Source of the DNA: Desulfomonile tiedjei
Lineage (GTDB): Bacteria > Desulfobacterota > Desulfomonilia > Desulfomonilales > Desulfomonilaceae
DNA: 64,000 bases
Direction of reading: 5' to 3'
NCBI GenBank assembly: GCA_016218715.1
Contig: JACRDG010000048.1
Span: forward strand, 310,001 to 374,000
Position numbers and translations under genes: made by a program. The notes beneath the pieces were generated by a model. That model searched no databases. It was not told the DNA's origin and saw nothing but the letters and a program-made list of their open reading frames with translations. Of this stretch, positions 33,936-42,807 are shown in pieces. The stretch's first letter is position 1, and the number at the start of each line of letters is the position of its first letter.

Positions 33936-34976
33936 TTAGCCTGCGGGTGCATCGGCCCGCGGGCGCAGCTCGAACTGGCTTTCCGCTCCCGGAGTGAAGT
34001 GGACCTGCCCCTCGGCATCGATGAGGAGCCCTTCCACCCCCGGCACTGACCTGATGGCGTCTATTCCTTCTTCCACTCCCTTCACGAACACGCTCACCGC
34101 CAGCGGCTCCCCGACGATCCCCCTCGGGGCCAGCAAGGTAACCGACTGGAGCTTTGAAGCAGGGTAGCCGCTTTTCGGATCGAGGATGTGATGGTAGCGC
34201 TTCCCGTTTTCCATGAAGAAGCGCTCATAATCGCCGGAGGTGAGGACGACCCGATCTTTGACCGAGGCCACAGCGATAAGGGCTTTGAGGTTTCTCGGAT
34301 CCTGAACGCCAATTCTCCACGGTTTGCCCGGTTCTTTCTCTCCCAGTGCGAGCACGTCGCCACCGGCATTGACCAGCGCCGCGGATATCCCGGCTCTCTC
34401 GAGAACGTCTCTGGCACGGTCCAATGAATAGCCTTTGGCAATGCCGCCGAGGTCCAGGGCCATCCCTTTTTCGGCAAGCGCGATCGTTCCGGTTTGCGCG
34501 TCGACCGCGACCTTGTCCCAACCGACTTTCGTCAAGGCCTCCTCGATTTCTGACACGGCAGGCAAGCGCGGCCCCTGATCGCCACTGAAGTGCCAAATCC
34601 TTGAGACCGCACCTACTGTAGGATCATACGCCCCCCCGCTCTCTTGCGCGGCTTTCAGCCCTGCGCTGACTAGGGTCACCAATTCTTCGTCCACTTTCAC
34701 CGGCCCCGTGCCGGCTGCCTCGTTAAGTTTCATCAACGTCGACGGTTTGTGGAACGAGGCCGACTCCTCGACGCGCTTGAGTTCCTCGAACACCGCCTGA
34801 GTTGCGGCACGTGCCTTGTCCTGACGCCCGCGCACCGTCACCTCGATCAGGGTGCCCAGGACGATTCGACTCGATTTGTACAGGGCCTCCGGTTCTTCCC
34901 TCGAAGCACACGCCCCGACCGAGAGAGCCACGGCAAGAGAGGCCATTCCTAAGCTCCGGGCAAGAGTGATCTTCAT
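33936..34976 (-). CDS. apbE: FAD:protein FMN transferase (ApbE)
   Basis: 346 residues with a lipoprotein-type signal (LAVALSVGACAS), as in periplasmic ApbE. The family motifs are present: GGAYDPTVG, ALDLGGIAKGYSLDRA, LVNAGGDVLALG and RYHHILDPKSGYP. ApbE attaches FMN covalently to Thr/Ser of exported flavoproteins such as RnfG/NqrC, using FAD and Mg2+. The ATG overlaps the stop of the upstream transporter gene (ATGA), so the two are coupled. No Rnf/Nqr subunit is in the window; the acceptor must lie elsewhere. Confidence 0.95.
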   Translation of the reverse strand: MKITLARSLGMASLAVALSVGACASREEPEALYKSSRIVLGTLIEVTVRGRQDKARAATQAVFEELKRVEESASFHKPSTLMKLNEAAGTGPVKVDEELVTLVSAGLKAAQESGGAYDPTVGAVSRIWHFSGDQGPRLPAVSEIEEALTKVGWDKVAVDAQTGTIALAEKGMALDLGGIAKGYSLDRARDVLERAGISAALVNAGGDVLALGEKEPGKPWRIGVQDPRNLKALIAVASVKDRVVLTSGDYERFFMENGKRYHHILDPKSGYPASKLQSVTLLAPRGIVGEPLAVSVFVKGVEEGIDAIRSVPGVEGLLIDAEGQVHFTPGAESQFELRPRADAPAG

Positions 34977-35905
34977 ATCTCTTTGGGCTTTCCTGGGGAG
35001 ATAAGCTCCGTACGGTTCAGGATGAGTCTGATGGGAACGATCATCGTGAAGAACGGGAACATGTACATGGCGGCGAGGGTCGGGGAAAGCGGACCGAAAA
35101 ATTGGGAAGCAAAGACCACCACCAGAACGTTATTCATGATGGCCATGCTGACCGCGGCTGCAAGGCGTCGGGCCGGATCTTGTCCGGGAGTCAGGAAGTA
35201 GCCGATGGCGTAGTACACACCGCACAGGAGATAGGCAAGCCCGATGGAAGCCAAGAGCTTTCCCGTCTCCTGAAAGAAGAAAGAGGAATACTTGGAGAAG
35301 ACCCCGAAATTTATGGCCGCGAACAGAACCAGCGAGACCGGAAACTGCACACGCGTTATCGCTGTCAGGATTCCCGGAGCAAACCTCCGCACAAGATAAA
35401 CCGCTACCACCGGCACGAAGATCACTATTGCCAGAAGTTGCACCATCATCTCCAGTGGTATTGCAATCTCCTTCCCAACCAGGAGTTTCACGAGGCACGG
35501 GAGCGAGAACGGTACCAGTAAAGAGGTTGCAACAACCATCCTGAGAACCACCGGTACGTCCGCGCCCAGGATGCCTGCGATAAAGGGGCTGACAACGCCT
35601 GTCGAGATCCCTGAGAGGAGAAGCACCGGGACGGCCCACTCCGGCAGCACCACGGTGCAGATCGCATACAACACGACCGGGATGACAAAGAGCTTTACCG
35701 CTACCAGCTTGGCGAGACTCAGGAGGGACGAGAACGACGTGTCAAGGAAGGCCTGGAAGTCTATCTTGAGAAAACTCAAGAAAAGGAAAACCATCATCAT
35801 ATAGATCAAGTACGGCTGAAAGTTGCGCCCGAAATCAGGAAACAGTACCGCGACCGCAATCGAGCTCAAAATCACCAGAAGCAGGAGCAAGTCTCGTAAA
35901 CTCAT
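34973..35905 (-). CDS. SBF-type (bile acid:sodium symporter-like) membrane transporter
   Basis: 310 residues, nearly all hydrophobic, with about nine to ten helices. The arrangement and motifs (LLSGISTGVVSPFIAGILGADV, FAAINFGVFSKYSSFF, SMAIMNNVLVVVFASQFFG) are those of the BART/SBF superfamily, which includes bile-acid, pantoate and arsenite carriers. The substrate cannot be deduced. I start at the ATG 35905 because the first helix begins there and a family B repeat lies immediately upstream; the frame can be extended to a GTG at 35962 inside the repeat. It is coupled to apbE by a 4-base overlap. Confidence 0.85.
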   Translation of the reverse strand: MSLRDLLLLLVILSSIAVAVLFPDFGRNFQPYLIYMMMVFLFLSFLKIDFQAFLDTSFSSLLSLAKLVAVKLFVIPVVLYAICTVVLPEWAVPVLLLSGISTGVVSPFIAGILGADVPVVLRMVVATSLLVPFSLPCLVKLLVGKEIAIPLEMMVQLLAIVIFVPVVAVYLVRRFAPGILTAITRVQFPVSLVLFAAINFGVFSKYSSFFFQETGKLLASIGLAYLLCGVYYAIGYFLTPGQDPARRLAAAVSMAIMNNVLVVVFASQFFGPLSPTLAAMYMFPFFTMIVPIRLILNRTELISPGKPKEI

Positions 35906-35910
35906 ACTTT

Positions 35911-36011
35911 CATACCAGTGCGCGATCGAAATGATCCGGTCTCGGGAGAACTCCTTTTGCACAAAGAAGTTCCCCCCAAAAATTCCTCTTTGGAACGTGA
36001 CCTGGTATCAG
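35911..36011. repeat. Family B stop-codon repeat, copy 3
   Basis: CGGGAGAACTCCTTTTGC and AAAGAAGTTCCCCCC make the hairpin; CTCTTTGGAACGTGACC and GGTATCAG (36004-36011) follow. The TGA of the PPC-domain gene (36008-36010) is inside the GGTATCAG terminus. The left end (CATACCAGTGCGCGATCG) starts 6 bases before the SBF gene. Confidence 0.82.
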
Positions 36012-36418
36012 TCCCAAGACCAGAGAGCCAGGCCGGTCGGTTCGTCGAATCGCCGAACGGGGACCTCACCCGGCACGGGAGCCGCATACAGCTCCGCGGC
36101 AAATATCGGGGTCCCGGGCATAAGGTGTCCGCCCACGCACCGAAAATCCTCGCCGGCCAGCGTCGCATGCGCGTGCACGAAGATCTCGCCGTCTTTTTCC
36201 GAGACGTTCCCCAGGCATGCCACTATTTCGAGCGGTTCCGGGAAATCTCGGCTCTTGTACTGCCGCTCGACGGTATCATAAAACGCGAGGACCGCGCGAT
36301 CCACCGCGCCGATCACCTGAAACGCGGCCTTACGCATCCCTTTCTCTTGAAAAACCCGTGTAATGGCTTCAAGCAGATCGTCTCCCTTGGGCAAACGTAC
36401 GAGGAAAGTCTCTTGCAT
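36008..36418 (-). CDS. PPC/DUF296-domain protein
   Basis: 136 residues covering one PPC (plant and prokaryote conserved) domain. It has LPKGDDLLEAITRVFQEKG at the start, FQVIGAVDRAVLAFYD, then HAHATLAGEDFRCVGGHLMPG with the conserved GGHL and metal-type histidines. Bacterial members are trimeric; some are annotated as DNA-binding, but direct evidence is scarce. AAGGAG lies about 10 bases before the ATG. Its stop codon is in the family B repeat. Confidence 0.9.
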   Translation of the reverse strand: MQETFLVRLPKGDDLLEAITRVFQEKGMRKAAFQVIGAVDRAVLAFYDTVERQYKSRDFPEPLEIVACLGNVSEKDGEIFVHAHATLAGEDFRCVGGHLMPGTPIFAAELYAAPVPGEVPVRRFDEPTGLALWSWD

Positions 36419-36627
36419 CGGTTCAAACTCCTTCCTGCGGCAGAGCGCTTCGGAAAAAAACTCCGGCCTACCTCGAAACCGTTGCCGCTCGGCCGCGATT
36501 CCGGTTTGCCGACATCCAGGTCGAAATCGTTCACCGGGACGAACACAATCACAGAATGGCCAGTTGTGCTAGAATGAGCCGTCTGAAGAGCATAGCCCCA
36601 CCAGGGGCCGAGCGCAAGAGGTCAGCC

Positions 36628-36921
36628 ATGAAAAAAGGATCTTGCCACCATTGCGGGCAGACGGTGGATATCGAGGAGAAGGTTTTCCGGAACGATACCT
36701 GCCCCGCCTGCGGTTCCGATCTGTACTGCTGTCTCAACTGTGCGGATTATGACCCCTCGGCTCCCAATCAGTGCCGAGAACCTCAGGCCGAGCGTGTCAC
36801 GGTGAAGGACCGCCGCAATTTCTGTGAGTACTTCAGACTCAGGGAGGGGCCGGCATCGTCTAAGTCAGCGGACAAAGCAACGGAGGCTCGCCGCAAGCTC
36901 GACGCTCTGTTCAAGAAGTGA
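36628..36921 (+). CDS. Small multi-cysteine zinc-ribbon protein
   Basis: 97 residues. Cys pairs CHHCG, CPACG and CCLNC plus further Cys (NQCREP, NFCEYF) suggest two zinc ribbons. The pattern CPACGSDLYCCLNCADYDPSAPNQCREP..V.DRRNFCEYF is shared by short delta-proteobacterial proteins without known function. The ATG at 36628 has AGAGGT 6 bases upstream. It is divergent from the PPC gene. Confidence 0.82.
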   Translation: MKKGSCHHCGQTVDIEEKVFRNDTCPACGSDLYCCLNCADYDPSAPNQCREPQAERVTVKDRRNFCEYFRLREGPASSKSADKATEARRKLDALFKK

Positions 36922-36997
36922 GCAGGCATGGAGTAGGTGCCCGTTCGTTCAGTCTTGGCAGCTCTTTTTTATATTTTGCACAACGAGGACGGAGTAT

Positions 36998-37052
36998 TCG
37001 TGGAAGCCTGCGTAGGGTGTCGTGAGCGCAGCGCACCGCACCGTTCGAGGTC
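36998..37052. repeat. Repeat family D, copy 2
   Basis: GGAAGCCTGCGTAGGGTGTC, GTGAGCGCAGCGCACCGCACC, GTTCGAGG matches 15029-15080. It is one of three repeat families in the 36922-37360 gap, which contains no gene. Confidence 0.65.
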
Positions 37053-37077
37053 GGCTCTGGCAATCCCTTCGCCCCAA

Positions 37078-37125
37078 ATGACCGGCAAGATGCCGGTAGC
37101 ACTGAACAGCCAAGGGCACGAATTT
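37078..37125 (-). repeat. Family A repeat, copy 5
   Basis: ATGACCGGCAAGATGCCGG, TAGCACTGAACAGCCAAGGG: the hairpin core and the GCTGTTCAGTG flank on the minus strand. Confidence 0.8.
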
Positions 37126-37267
37126 CGGATAAGACCGGGTACTTGCGAAGGATTGTACCGAGCAGGCACTGCCGGACAAGCCAGCAGTGGCACCCGCTTG
37201 AAGACAAACAGGGACATTAGATCGCTCGGTTATCGCGTGCCAAAAAAAAACCCGTTGTAGAAGCAGG

Positions 37268-37309
37268 GGTCCAGAACCTTTCCTGGCTTCCCGCTTCTGC
37301 GGGAATGAC
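37268..37309 (-). repeat. Repeat family F (GTCATTCCCGC type), copy 1
   Basis: Minus strand GTCATTCCCGCAGAAGCGGG followed by AAGCCAGG and GTTCTGGACC. This resembles the GTCATTCC-hairpin-GGAATCCAG repeats common in many genomes. A second copy is at 61489-61515. Confidence 0.6.
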
Positions 37310-37360
37310 GCAAGACCTCGGCTCCTTTGCAGGGGTTGTTGCGCGCCAGGCCCTTAGAAC

Positions 37361-37795
37361 TCAGTCCCACTCGTCTTCTTCCGGTTTGGCCATCTCGATC
37401 TCCTGGAGGACGTCTGCGGGGAAAACTTCCCTCGGCGCCTCGGCCCACAGCCCTTCCAGGTCGTAGAAATCCCTGACTGACGGCTGGAAAATATGGACGA
37501 TTACGTCTCCATAATCGAGGAGTGCCCAGTTCCCCTGATGTACCCCCTCGGCCGAGAAGCGTTCGAGCCGGCTTTTGCGGCCTACTTCCAGGATCGCCTC
37601 CGCGATTGCCTTGACCTGCTTTCCTGAGCCTCCCGAGAGGATGAGGAAAAAATCCGCAATGGAGGTCAGCCCTACCAACCGAATCAGAACGGGATTGAAA
37701 GCCTTCTTGGTCAGAGCGGCCCGTAATAATTGTAACGATTTCAGCTTCGCAGCCTCGACGGCCACTGGATCGAAAGGATGTTTCATAAACCTCAT
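37361..37795 (-). CDS. rsfS: Ribosomal silencing factor RsfS
   Basis: 144 residues. The RsfS/Iojap core is clear: IADFFLILSGGSGKQVKAIA, GNWALLDYGDVIVHIFQPSVRDFYDLEGLW. RsfS binds ribosomal protein uL14 and blocks subunit joining during starvation. The ATG at 37795 overlaps the nadD stop by 4 bases (ATGA); Met4 is an alternative start. The N-terminal ~30 residues and the acidic C-terminus are slightly longer than in E. coli. The nadD-rsfS order is the usual one in bacteria. Confidence 0.95.
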   Translation of the reverse strand: MRFMKHPFDPVAVEAAKLKSLQLLRAALTKKAFNPVLIRLVGLTSIADFFLILSGGSGKQVKAIAEAILEVGRKSRLERFSAEGVHQGNWALLDYGDVIVHIFQPSVRDFYDLEGLWAEAPREVFPADVLQEIEMAKPEEDEWD

Positions 37796-38472
37796 TGCCT
37801 GTAGAGTTTTCTGTCCATAATGTAAGATCTGACCGATTCCGTCACCAGGTACCGTATGCTCTTCCCCTCACGGATCAGGGTCCTTATCAGAGTGGAAGAC
37901 ACCTTCAAGCCCTCGACAGGTGCGGGCATCAGACGTGTCGATGTGCCGTGGATCATCTCATCCCCGGACTCGTGAAACTGTGCGCGAAGACTCGCGGGTA
38001 GTTCCGCCCACGCGGACCTGAAATCGACCCCCGGCCGGGTCACGACAACAAAATTGGCCAGCGAAAAGAGCCGCTCGTGGTCCTTCCAGGTGTGAATCTC
38101 GCGCAGTGAATCGGTCCCCAGGATGAAAAAGAGTTCCTCGTCTCTCCTCGCTGCAAAGGCTTCGAGGGTTCGGACGGTGTACGACGGGCCGCGAGCCGCG
38201 ATCTCCATGTCCGAGACCTCAAAGAGCGGATTGTCTGCGCACGCGCGATGGGTCATCTCGAGACGATCCTCGGGAGGGGCAATGTACCGGACGCTCTTGT
38301 GAGGAGGAAGGTGGCATGGTATGAAGAGAATCCGGGTCAGCCCAAAAAGCGGGGCTACCTCCTCTGCCAAGCGAAGATGCCCCACGTGCGGCGGGTTGAA
38401 GGTTCCACCAAATATTCCGAGCCTCAACGTGACACCGTCTCTCAGAAAGGGCTTGTTTTCGGGAGGAAACAT
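37792..38472 (-). CDS. nadD: Nicotinate-nucleotide adenylyltransferase
   Basis: About 226 residues with the nucleotidyltransferase motif GIFGGTFNPPHVGHLRLAEE, FIPCHLPPHK, the FFILGTDSL segment and the C-terminal VSSTLIRTLIREGKSIRYLV (ISST-type motif). It makes nicotinic acid adenine dinucleotide in NAD synthesis. The start is uncertain: ATG at 38472 is used here, but the frame is open to 38535 and the ribosome site is weak. It is divergent from rseP and coupled to rsfS. Confidence 0.93.
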   Translation of the reverse strand: MFPPENKPFLRDGVTLRLGIFGGTFNPPHVGHLRLAEEVAPLFGLTRILFIPCHLPPHKSVRYIAPPEDRLEMTHRACADNPLFEVSDMEIAARGPSYTVRTLEAFAARRDEELFFILGTDSLREIHTWKDHERLFSLANFVVVTRPGVDFRSAWAELPASLRAQFHESGDEMIHGTSTRLMPAPVEGLKVSSTLIRTLIREGKSIRYLVTESVRSYIMDRKLYRQ

Positions 38473-38557
38473 TCTATACTTATTTATGGATGTTTGAAAG
38501 AGGAATCGTTCACCGCGAATACGCTGGCTCATCAATGATAGTCGGAGGCGTGCTTTC

Positions 38558-39631
38558 TTGGATTATTTCATAGGCTTTCTGGTTCTGCTGGGTGCACTCA
38601 TCTTCGTTCATGAATTCGGGCACTTCATTGTTGCGAAAGCTGTGGGAGTGAAAGTGCTGAAGTTTTCCCTCGGTTTCCCGCCGGCCATGATCAAGCGGAA
38701 ATGGGGCGAAACCGAGTACATCCTGAGCTGGGTTCCGCTGGGTGGTTACGTCAAGCTTCTCGGCGAAGATCCTGACTCGGAGAACGAAGTTCAACCGGAA
38801 GAAGCGCACAGGGCTTACCCTAATAAGCCGATTCTCAGCCGGATGGCCATAATTGTGGCAGGGCCTCTGTTCAATTATGTCTTCGCTGTGCTCATGCTCA
38901 TCACCGCCTACCTCGTCGGGTTGCCGGTTCTCACCAGCCAGATCGGTCAGGTGCTCGACAAGGGGCCGGCCATGCAGGCAGGTCTCAAGACCGGGGATCA
39001 GATCGTCGCCATCAATGGCGAAAAGATCTGGCGCTGGGACGACATGCGCCGCATGATCGAACAGAACCCGGACAAAGAGGTGGCCGTCACCGTTGAACGG
39101 GACGGGAAGCAGATCCAGATCCAGGTTACCCCGAGCAAGAGCGACCAGAAAGATCCGTTCGGAGAGCCGGTGGGCAGGATAGGCGTTGCTCCGTCGGGGA
39201 AGAGCGTCCGGCTTGGAGCCGCGGACTCCGTGGTCGAGGGGTGTCGTTTCGCGGTCCAGCTCACCGAATTGGTCGTCGTTACGCTAGTCAAACTTGTCAA
39301 AGGGGAAATCAGCGCAGCAGCCCTGAGCGGTCCCATAACGATAGCCCAGGCATCCGGCGAAAGCTTCAAGGCCGGGCCCGTCAGTTTCATCTTCCTGCTG
39401 AGTTACATTAGCATCAACCTGGCCATCATCAATCTGCTCCCCATACCGATCCTGGATGGCGGTCACTTGCTGTTCCTGGCCATTGAGGCCGTGATTCGTC
39501 GCCCTGTCACCGGTAAGGTCCGTGAGATGGCGGTTCAGGCCGGATTGCTCCTTATTGTCTTTCTCATGGTGCTCGTCTTCTACAACGACATTCACCGGAT
39601 CATCACCAAGGGGTGGACGTTGCAGCCTTGA
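38558..39631 (+). CDS. rseP: Site-2 intramembrane zinc protease RseP
   Basis: 357 residues: HEFGH at 18-22 in the first membrane helix, PLGGYVKLLGE, a single PDZ domain (about 115-200) and the second metal motif PIPILDGGHLL near the C-terminus. RseP cleaves membrane-bound anti-sigma factors after a site-1 protease and clears signal-peptide remnants. The start is TTG at 38558, with GGAGG about 9 bases upstream. Many Gram-negatives have two PDZ domains; this one has one, as in several delta-proteobacteria. It is followed by tsaB. Confidence 0.95.
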   Translation: MDYFIGFLVLLGALIFVHEFGHFIVAKAVGVKVLKFSLGFPPAMIKRKWGETEYILSWVPLGGYVKLLGEDPDSENEVQPEEAHRAYPNKPILSRMAIIVAGPLFNYVFAVLMLITAYLVGLPVLTSQIGQVLDKGPAMQAGLKTGDQIVAINGEKIWRWDDMRRMIEQNPDKEVAVTVERDGKQIQIQVTPSKSDQKDPFGEPVGRIGVAPSGKSVRLGAADSVVEGCRFAVQLTELVVVTLVKLVKGEISAAALSGPITIAQASGESFKAGPVSFIFLLSYISINLAIINLLPIPILDGGHLLFLAIEAVIRRPVTGKVREMAVQAGLLLIVFLMVLVFYNDIHRIITKGWTLQP

Positions 39632-39730
39632 TCACTGTCGCGCGGTCGGAAAGACCCGCGTTCGATTCCCTGGATCGTGGCCGGTCAGCTCCCGGTGACG
39701 GAACCGCGCCACCCGGTTCAACCCTGGTAG

Positions 39731-40426
39731 GTGAATGTCGTCTTGATCATCCTCGCTGTGCATTCCAGCAGTCCGCATCTTGGAGTGGCCCTCACCCGGG
39801 GCGAGGAAGTCCTAGTCGAACAGAAGCTCCCTCCCGGCCGAGAACACCTCGAGAATATCGCCAACCTCATCGGAGACGTCCTGAGGCGGGGGCACATGAC
39901 CCTGAACGCGGTGGATGGGTTGAGCGTCGCCATCGGTCCCGGGTCGTTTTCAGGGATCCGCATCGGCATGGCTGCCGTGAAGGGGATAGCCCTTGCGCTG
40001 GGAAAGCCTGTCGTTGGGGTATCCAGCCTCGAAATCTTCGCCTGGCAGGCTCTTAAGGCTGGAGAAACAGGGACGGCGGTGATCGATGCCCGGCGCAGCG
40101 AGGTCTACGTCGCTACGTTCCACCGAACGTCCGACACGCTCGTCTCTCTCGATGAGCCTTCCCTGATACGAGCTGAGAACTTGGGAGATTACGCGCGAAG
40201 GTTCGCTCAACCCCTGGTGCTGGCGGGGGACGAGGTCGTCGATGGTCTCGCTGCTGCATCTGCTCACATCGCGCGGTCAATGCCGCTCGTTCCGTCGCCC
40301 GTAGCGTGTGCTCAGCGCGCCGGAGAACGCTTCGCCGGAGGAGAGGTTCTCTCGGTTCATGCCCTTCTGCCTCTGTACATTAGACGGTCCGACGCGGAAG
40401 AAAGACGGTCCGCGTTACCTTCCTGA
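39731..40426 (+). CDS. tsaB: tRNA threonylcarbamoyladenosine biosynthesis protein TsaB
   Basis: 231 residues with AVHSSSPHLGVAL, the Asp/Gly-rich DGLSVAIGPGSFSGIRIGMA signature of TsaB and VIDARRSEVYVATF. TsaB dimerises with TsaD and supports t6A37 formation on ANN-decoding tRNAs. It begins with GTG at 39731. The ribosome site is weak, so the start may be a few codons off. It lies 99 bases after rseP on the same strand. Confidence 0.93.
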   Translation: MNVVLIILAVHSSSPHLGVALTRGEEVLVEQKLPPGREHLENIANLIGDVLRRGHMTLNAVDGLSVAIGPGSFSGIRIGMAAVKGIALALGKPVVGVSSLEIFAWQALKAGETGTAVIDARRSEVYVATFHRTSDTLVSLDEPSLIRAENLGDYARRFAQPLVLAGDEVVDGLAAASAHIARSMPLVPSPVACAQRAGERFAGGEVLSVHALLPLYIRRSDAEERRSALPS

Positions 40427-40530
40427 CAATGCACCTCGACCATGAGCCCCGCGTTTGACGGTCGAGACAAGCCCCCGCACCGCATCTATTAATGTAAATT
40501 CTTGGAAATCGTGACAACATTCCATTTTGG

Positions 40531-40559
40531 TTGACTTTTTATCCTGCATGGGCTATAAA
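40531..40559 (+). promoter_or_regulatory. Sigma-70-type promoter
   Basis: TTGACT (40531-40536), 17 bases, TATAAA (40554-40559), about 30 bases before the gene at 40591. Both boxes have five of six consensus bases. Confidence 0.75.
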
Positions 40560-40590
40560 GACCCTGCACTGTTCACGCGAGGTGAATTCG

Positions 40591-41544
40591 ATGAATACGG
40601 CCCAGACTACTCAAGAGAAGCGTACCATCAAGGTGAGGGCGTTCCTCGGCGATTTCCGTTCCGGAATGAACGACCAAGACCTTCAAACGAAGTACCATCT
40701 CACCCAACTAGGCCTCGAGAAATTCTATAGCATGCTGATGGATCGCGGGATACTCAGCGCGGGTGAACTACAGCAGAGTTGCCGAGGGCAAAAGCCGAGC
40801 ACGGCCGTCACCACTGCCGTGGTTCCGCCGTCGTCGGCCTTCCTCTGCCCGCAGTGCATGGCCTCGCTCGAAACCATGACCGACACGTGTCCCAAATGCG
40901 GGGTGTCGTTTCAGCAATTAGTCGGCGCACGTCCAGCGGCTGAACGAAAGGCCCCCGAGAAGGTTGTCGTGAAGCCTGAAGAGAAAGAAGACTCCCTGGT
41001 CCCGGAATCCCTCCTGGACGAGATTTTTGCTTCCCCCAAAGACAGGGCCAAAGCTGTGGAGAATCCCCCCTCTCCTGATGCGGAAGATGAATTCTGTGCG
41101 CACCCGCGGGACAAGGATTCCGATTTTCTGGGCAACGATGAATTCGAGAGCTTCCGGGTGGGCTTTTCCGACTCCCCCGACGAAGTGGTCCCGGGAATGC
41201 CGCTCGATTTTGTCGGCTCCCGCGAGGGAGTGTTCCCCAAGGCCGAGGTTCACTGCGACAGCTGCAGCGAGGTCATGAAGCCGCGGCTGAGAGAGGTCTA
41301 CGATCGAAGACAGAGTATCATAGCGCTTATCGGTGCGGGGATCTGCTTCCTGCTGGGATTTCTGGGGAGCGTAACGGTCACCCTTTTCCAAGGCTATTCT
41401 CTCGGCCGACTGCTGGCAGTCTATGGCACCGGTTTGTTCCTTCTCTCCGGTGCGGTGCTGTTGACCGTCGGGGCTTTCCTCTTCCTGGCCAAAGAACGGG
41501 TTTATGCCTGTCCTTCCTGCAAGAGGGTGTACCCGAGGATTTGA
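40591..41544 (+). CDS. Zinc-ribbon membrane protein of unknown function
   Basis: 317 residues. An N-terminal helical part (FLGDFRSGMNDQDLQTKYHL, like the DNA-binding-type repeats of some delta-proteobacterial regulators) precedes a zinc ribbon CPQC..CPKC (about 90-110). An acidic low-complexity linker, a second CDSC ribbon half, two membrane helices and a C-terminal CPSCKRVYPRI (second half) follow. So one metal site may be completed across the membrane pair. GAGGTGA stands five bases before the ATG at 40591, and a good promoter precedes it. No known function. Confidence 0.85.
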   Translation: MNTAQTTQEKRTIKVRAFLGDFRSGMNDQDLQTKYHLTQLGLEKFYSMLMDRGILSAGELQQSCRGQKPSTAVTTAVVPPSSAFLCPQCMASLETMTDTCPKCGVSFQQLVGARPAAERKAPEKVVVKPEEKEDSLVPESLLDEIFASPKDRAKAVENPPSPDAEDEFCAHPRDKDSDFLGNDEFESFRVGFSDSPDEVVPGMPLDFVGSREGVFPKAEVHCDSCSEVMKPRLREVYDRRQSIIALIGAGICFLLGFLGSVTVTLFQGYSLGRLLAVYGTGLFLLSGAVLLTVGAFLFLAKERVYACPSCKRVYPRI

Positions 41545-41744
41545 TCCGCGTCGCCACAAAACAAGGATTCCTGAAACCCTGATCCCACTCCCTCCCCCCC
41601 TCGAGGAGGGAGTGATACTGAGTCCGTCCCGCCACAGGGTAGAGCGCCCGTCATCTCAAAATCGTCGCCTGATTCTGATACTATCCTGTCAGTGAATTAC
41701 TCAACGTCGGCACAACGCTTCGTTACCGGCAACGGGAGCGTGTT

Positions 41745-41871
41745 CGCCGTGTGTTCTTCGGAGGCCCCTTGGGATTCCTGCGCTTGGCTGTTCAGTGGGG
41801 CCGGCATCTTGCCGGTCCATGAGGAAATGACAGGCGGGACGCCTGTCCCACCGATACAGCCAGGGAGGCCT
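41745..41871 (+). repeat. Composite intergenic repeat, family A copy 6
   Basis: CCCCTTGGGATTCCTGCGC, TTGGCTGTTCAGTGGGG, hairpin CCGGCATCTTGCCGG, GAGGAAATGACAGGCGGGAC and GCCTGTCCCACCGATACAGCC. Along with 6547-6673 it is the best preserved copy. The remaining sequence of the 41545-41937 gap holds no gene; a CCTCCCCCCCTCGAGGAGGG palindrome is at about 41590. Confidence 0.85.
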
Positions 41872-41937
41872 GGGCGATGAACGGAACCCGCGTGCCACCG
41901 GAATGCGCGAGCGGATTCATGAAATGGAGTCTTTAGC

Positions 41938-42807
41938 ATGGAGATAACGCTGATCACACTCTGGTTCCGCAAGCTGCTGGACGCGCTGCGAATCAGGAAG
42001 TCCCCTTCTCTAAAGGACGTGGTGGATAAACCGATGGAGAGGCGAAGAGAAACGTTCACCGTCGTTTCCGACGGCATCACGATTCGAGGATGGGTTCTCT
42101 TCCCCGTGGCCGCTCCCGCGCGCTTGTATCCGGTGGTCGTCATCTGTCACGGCATTCCCGGAAGCGGTACCGCCCGGCCGCAGCACGATCCCGGCTACGA
42201 AGGCCTGGCTCAGGAACTCGTCTCAACTGGTGTGGCTGCAGTGGTGTTTAATTTCCGGGGGTGCGGCGACTCGGGCGGCGACTTCGACATGATTGGGTGG
42301 ACCCGTGATCTGGAAGCTGTACTGGACCGTATTCTGAACACTCCTCACCTCGATCCGACGCGTGTCATGCTCCTCGGGTTCAGTGGAGGCGGGGCCGCCG
42401 CGATTAAAGTGGCAGCGGACAATCCGAGTGTTTACGCGCTGGCCTCTGTGGCCGCGCCTGCGAACTTCGACATCTTTGAGAACACGCCCGCGAAAATCAT
42501 CGAGGACTTCCGCAAGAGGGGGCTCATAAAGGACCCGGGCTTTCCGCCCAACGTGGAGCGATGGATAGACGGTTTTCGACAAATCGAGCCTCGGCGGTGG
42601 ATCGCGTACTTCAAAGGGAAATGGGCCCTGATCGTCCACGGAGACCAGGATGAACTCATACCGGTCGAGCACGCCCGCGAGCTCGCACGGGCCGCGCCGG
42701 CCGGGGTCGCGGAACTCTCGATTATACCCGGGGGTGTCCATCGATTGCGTCTTGACCCGCGCTGTGTGGACGCGCTCAAGGAATGGATCGGCAAGACGCT
42801 GGGGTGA
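41938..42807 (+). CDS. Alpha/beta-hydrolase
   Basis: 289 residues. HGIPGSG forms the oxyanion region, GFSGGG the nucleophile elbow (Ser), VHGDQDELIP the acid Asp loop and GGVHRLR the catalytic His. The order and spacing match small serine hydrolases related to dienelactone hydrolase or acyl-peptidases. GGAG lies 9 bases before the ATG at 41938. Substrate unknown. Its TGA stop (42805-42807) forms the left edge of a family B repeat. Confidence 0.9.
   Translation: MEITLITLWFRKLLDALRIRKSPSLKDVVDKPMERRRETFTVVSDGITIRGWVLFPVAAPARLYPVVVICHGIPGSGTARPQHDPGYEGLAQELVSTGVAAVVFNFRGCGDSGGDFDMIGWTRDLEAVLDRILNTPHLDPTRVMLLGFSGGGAAAIKVAADNPSVYALASVAAPANFDIFENTPAKIIEDFRKRGLIKDPGFPPNVERWIDGFRQIEPRRWIAYFKGKWALIVHGDQDELIPVEHARELARAAPAGVAELSIIPGGVHRLRLDPRCVDALKEWIGKTLG

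Noticed and set aside
39632-39730. A GCGTTCGATTCCC stretch resembling a tRNA T-loop
   Set aside because: No matching acceptor, D or anticodon stems can be formed around it.
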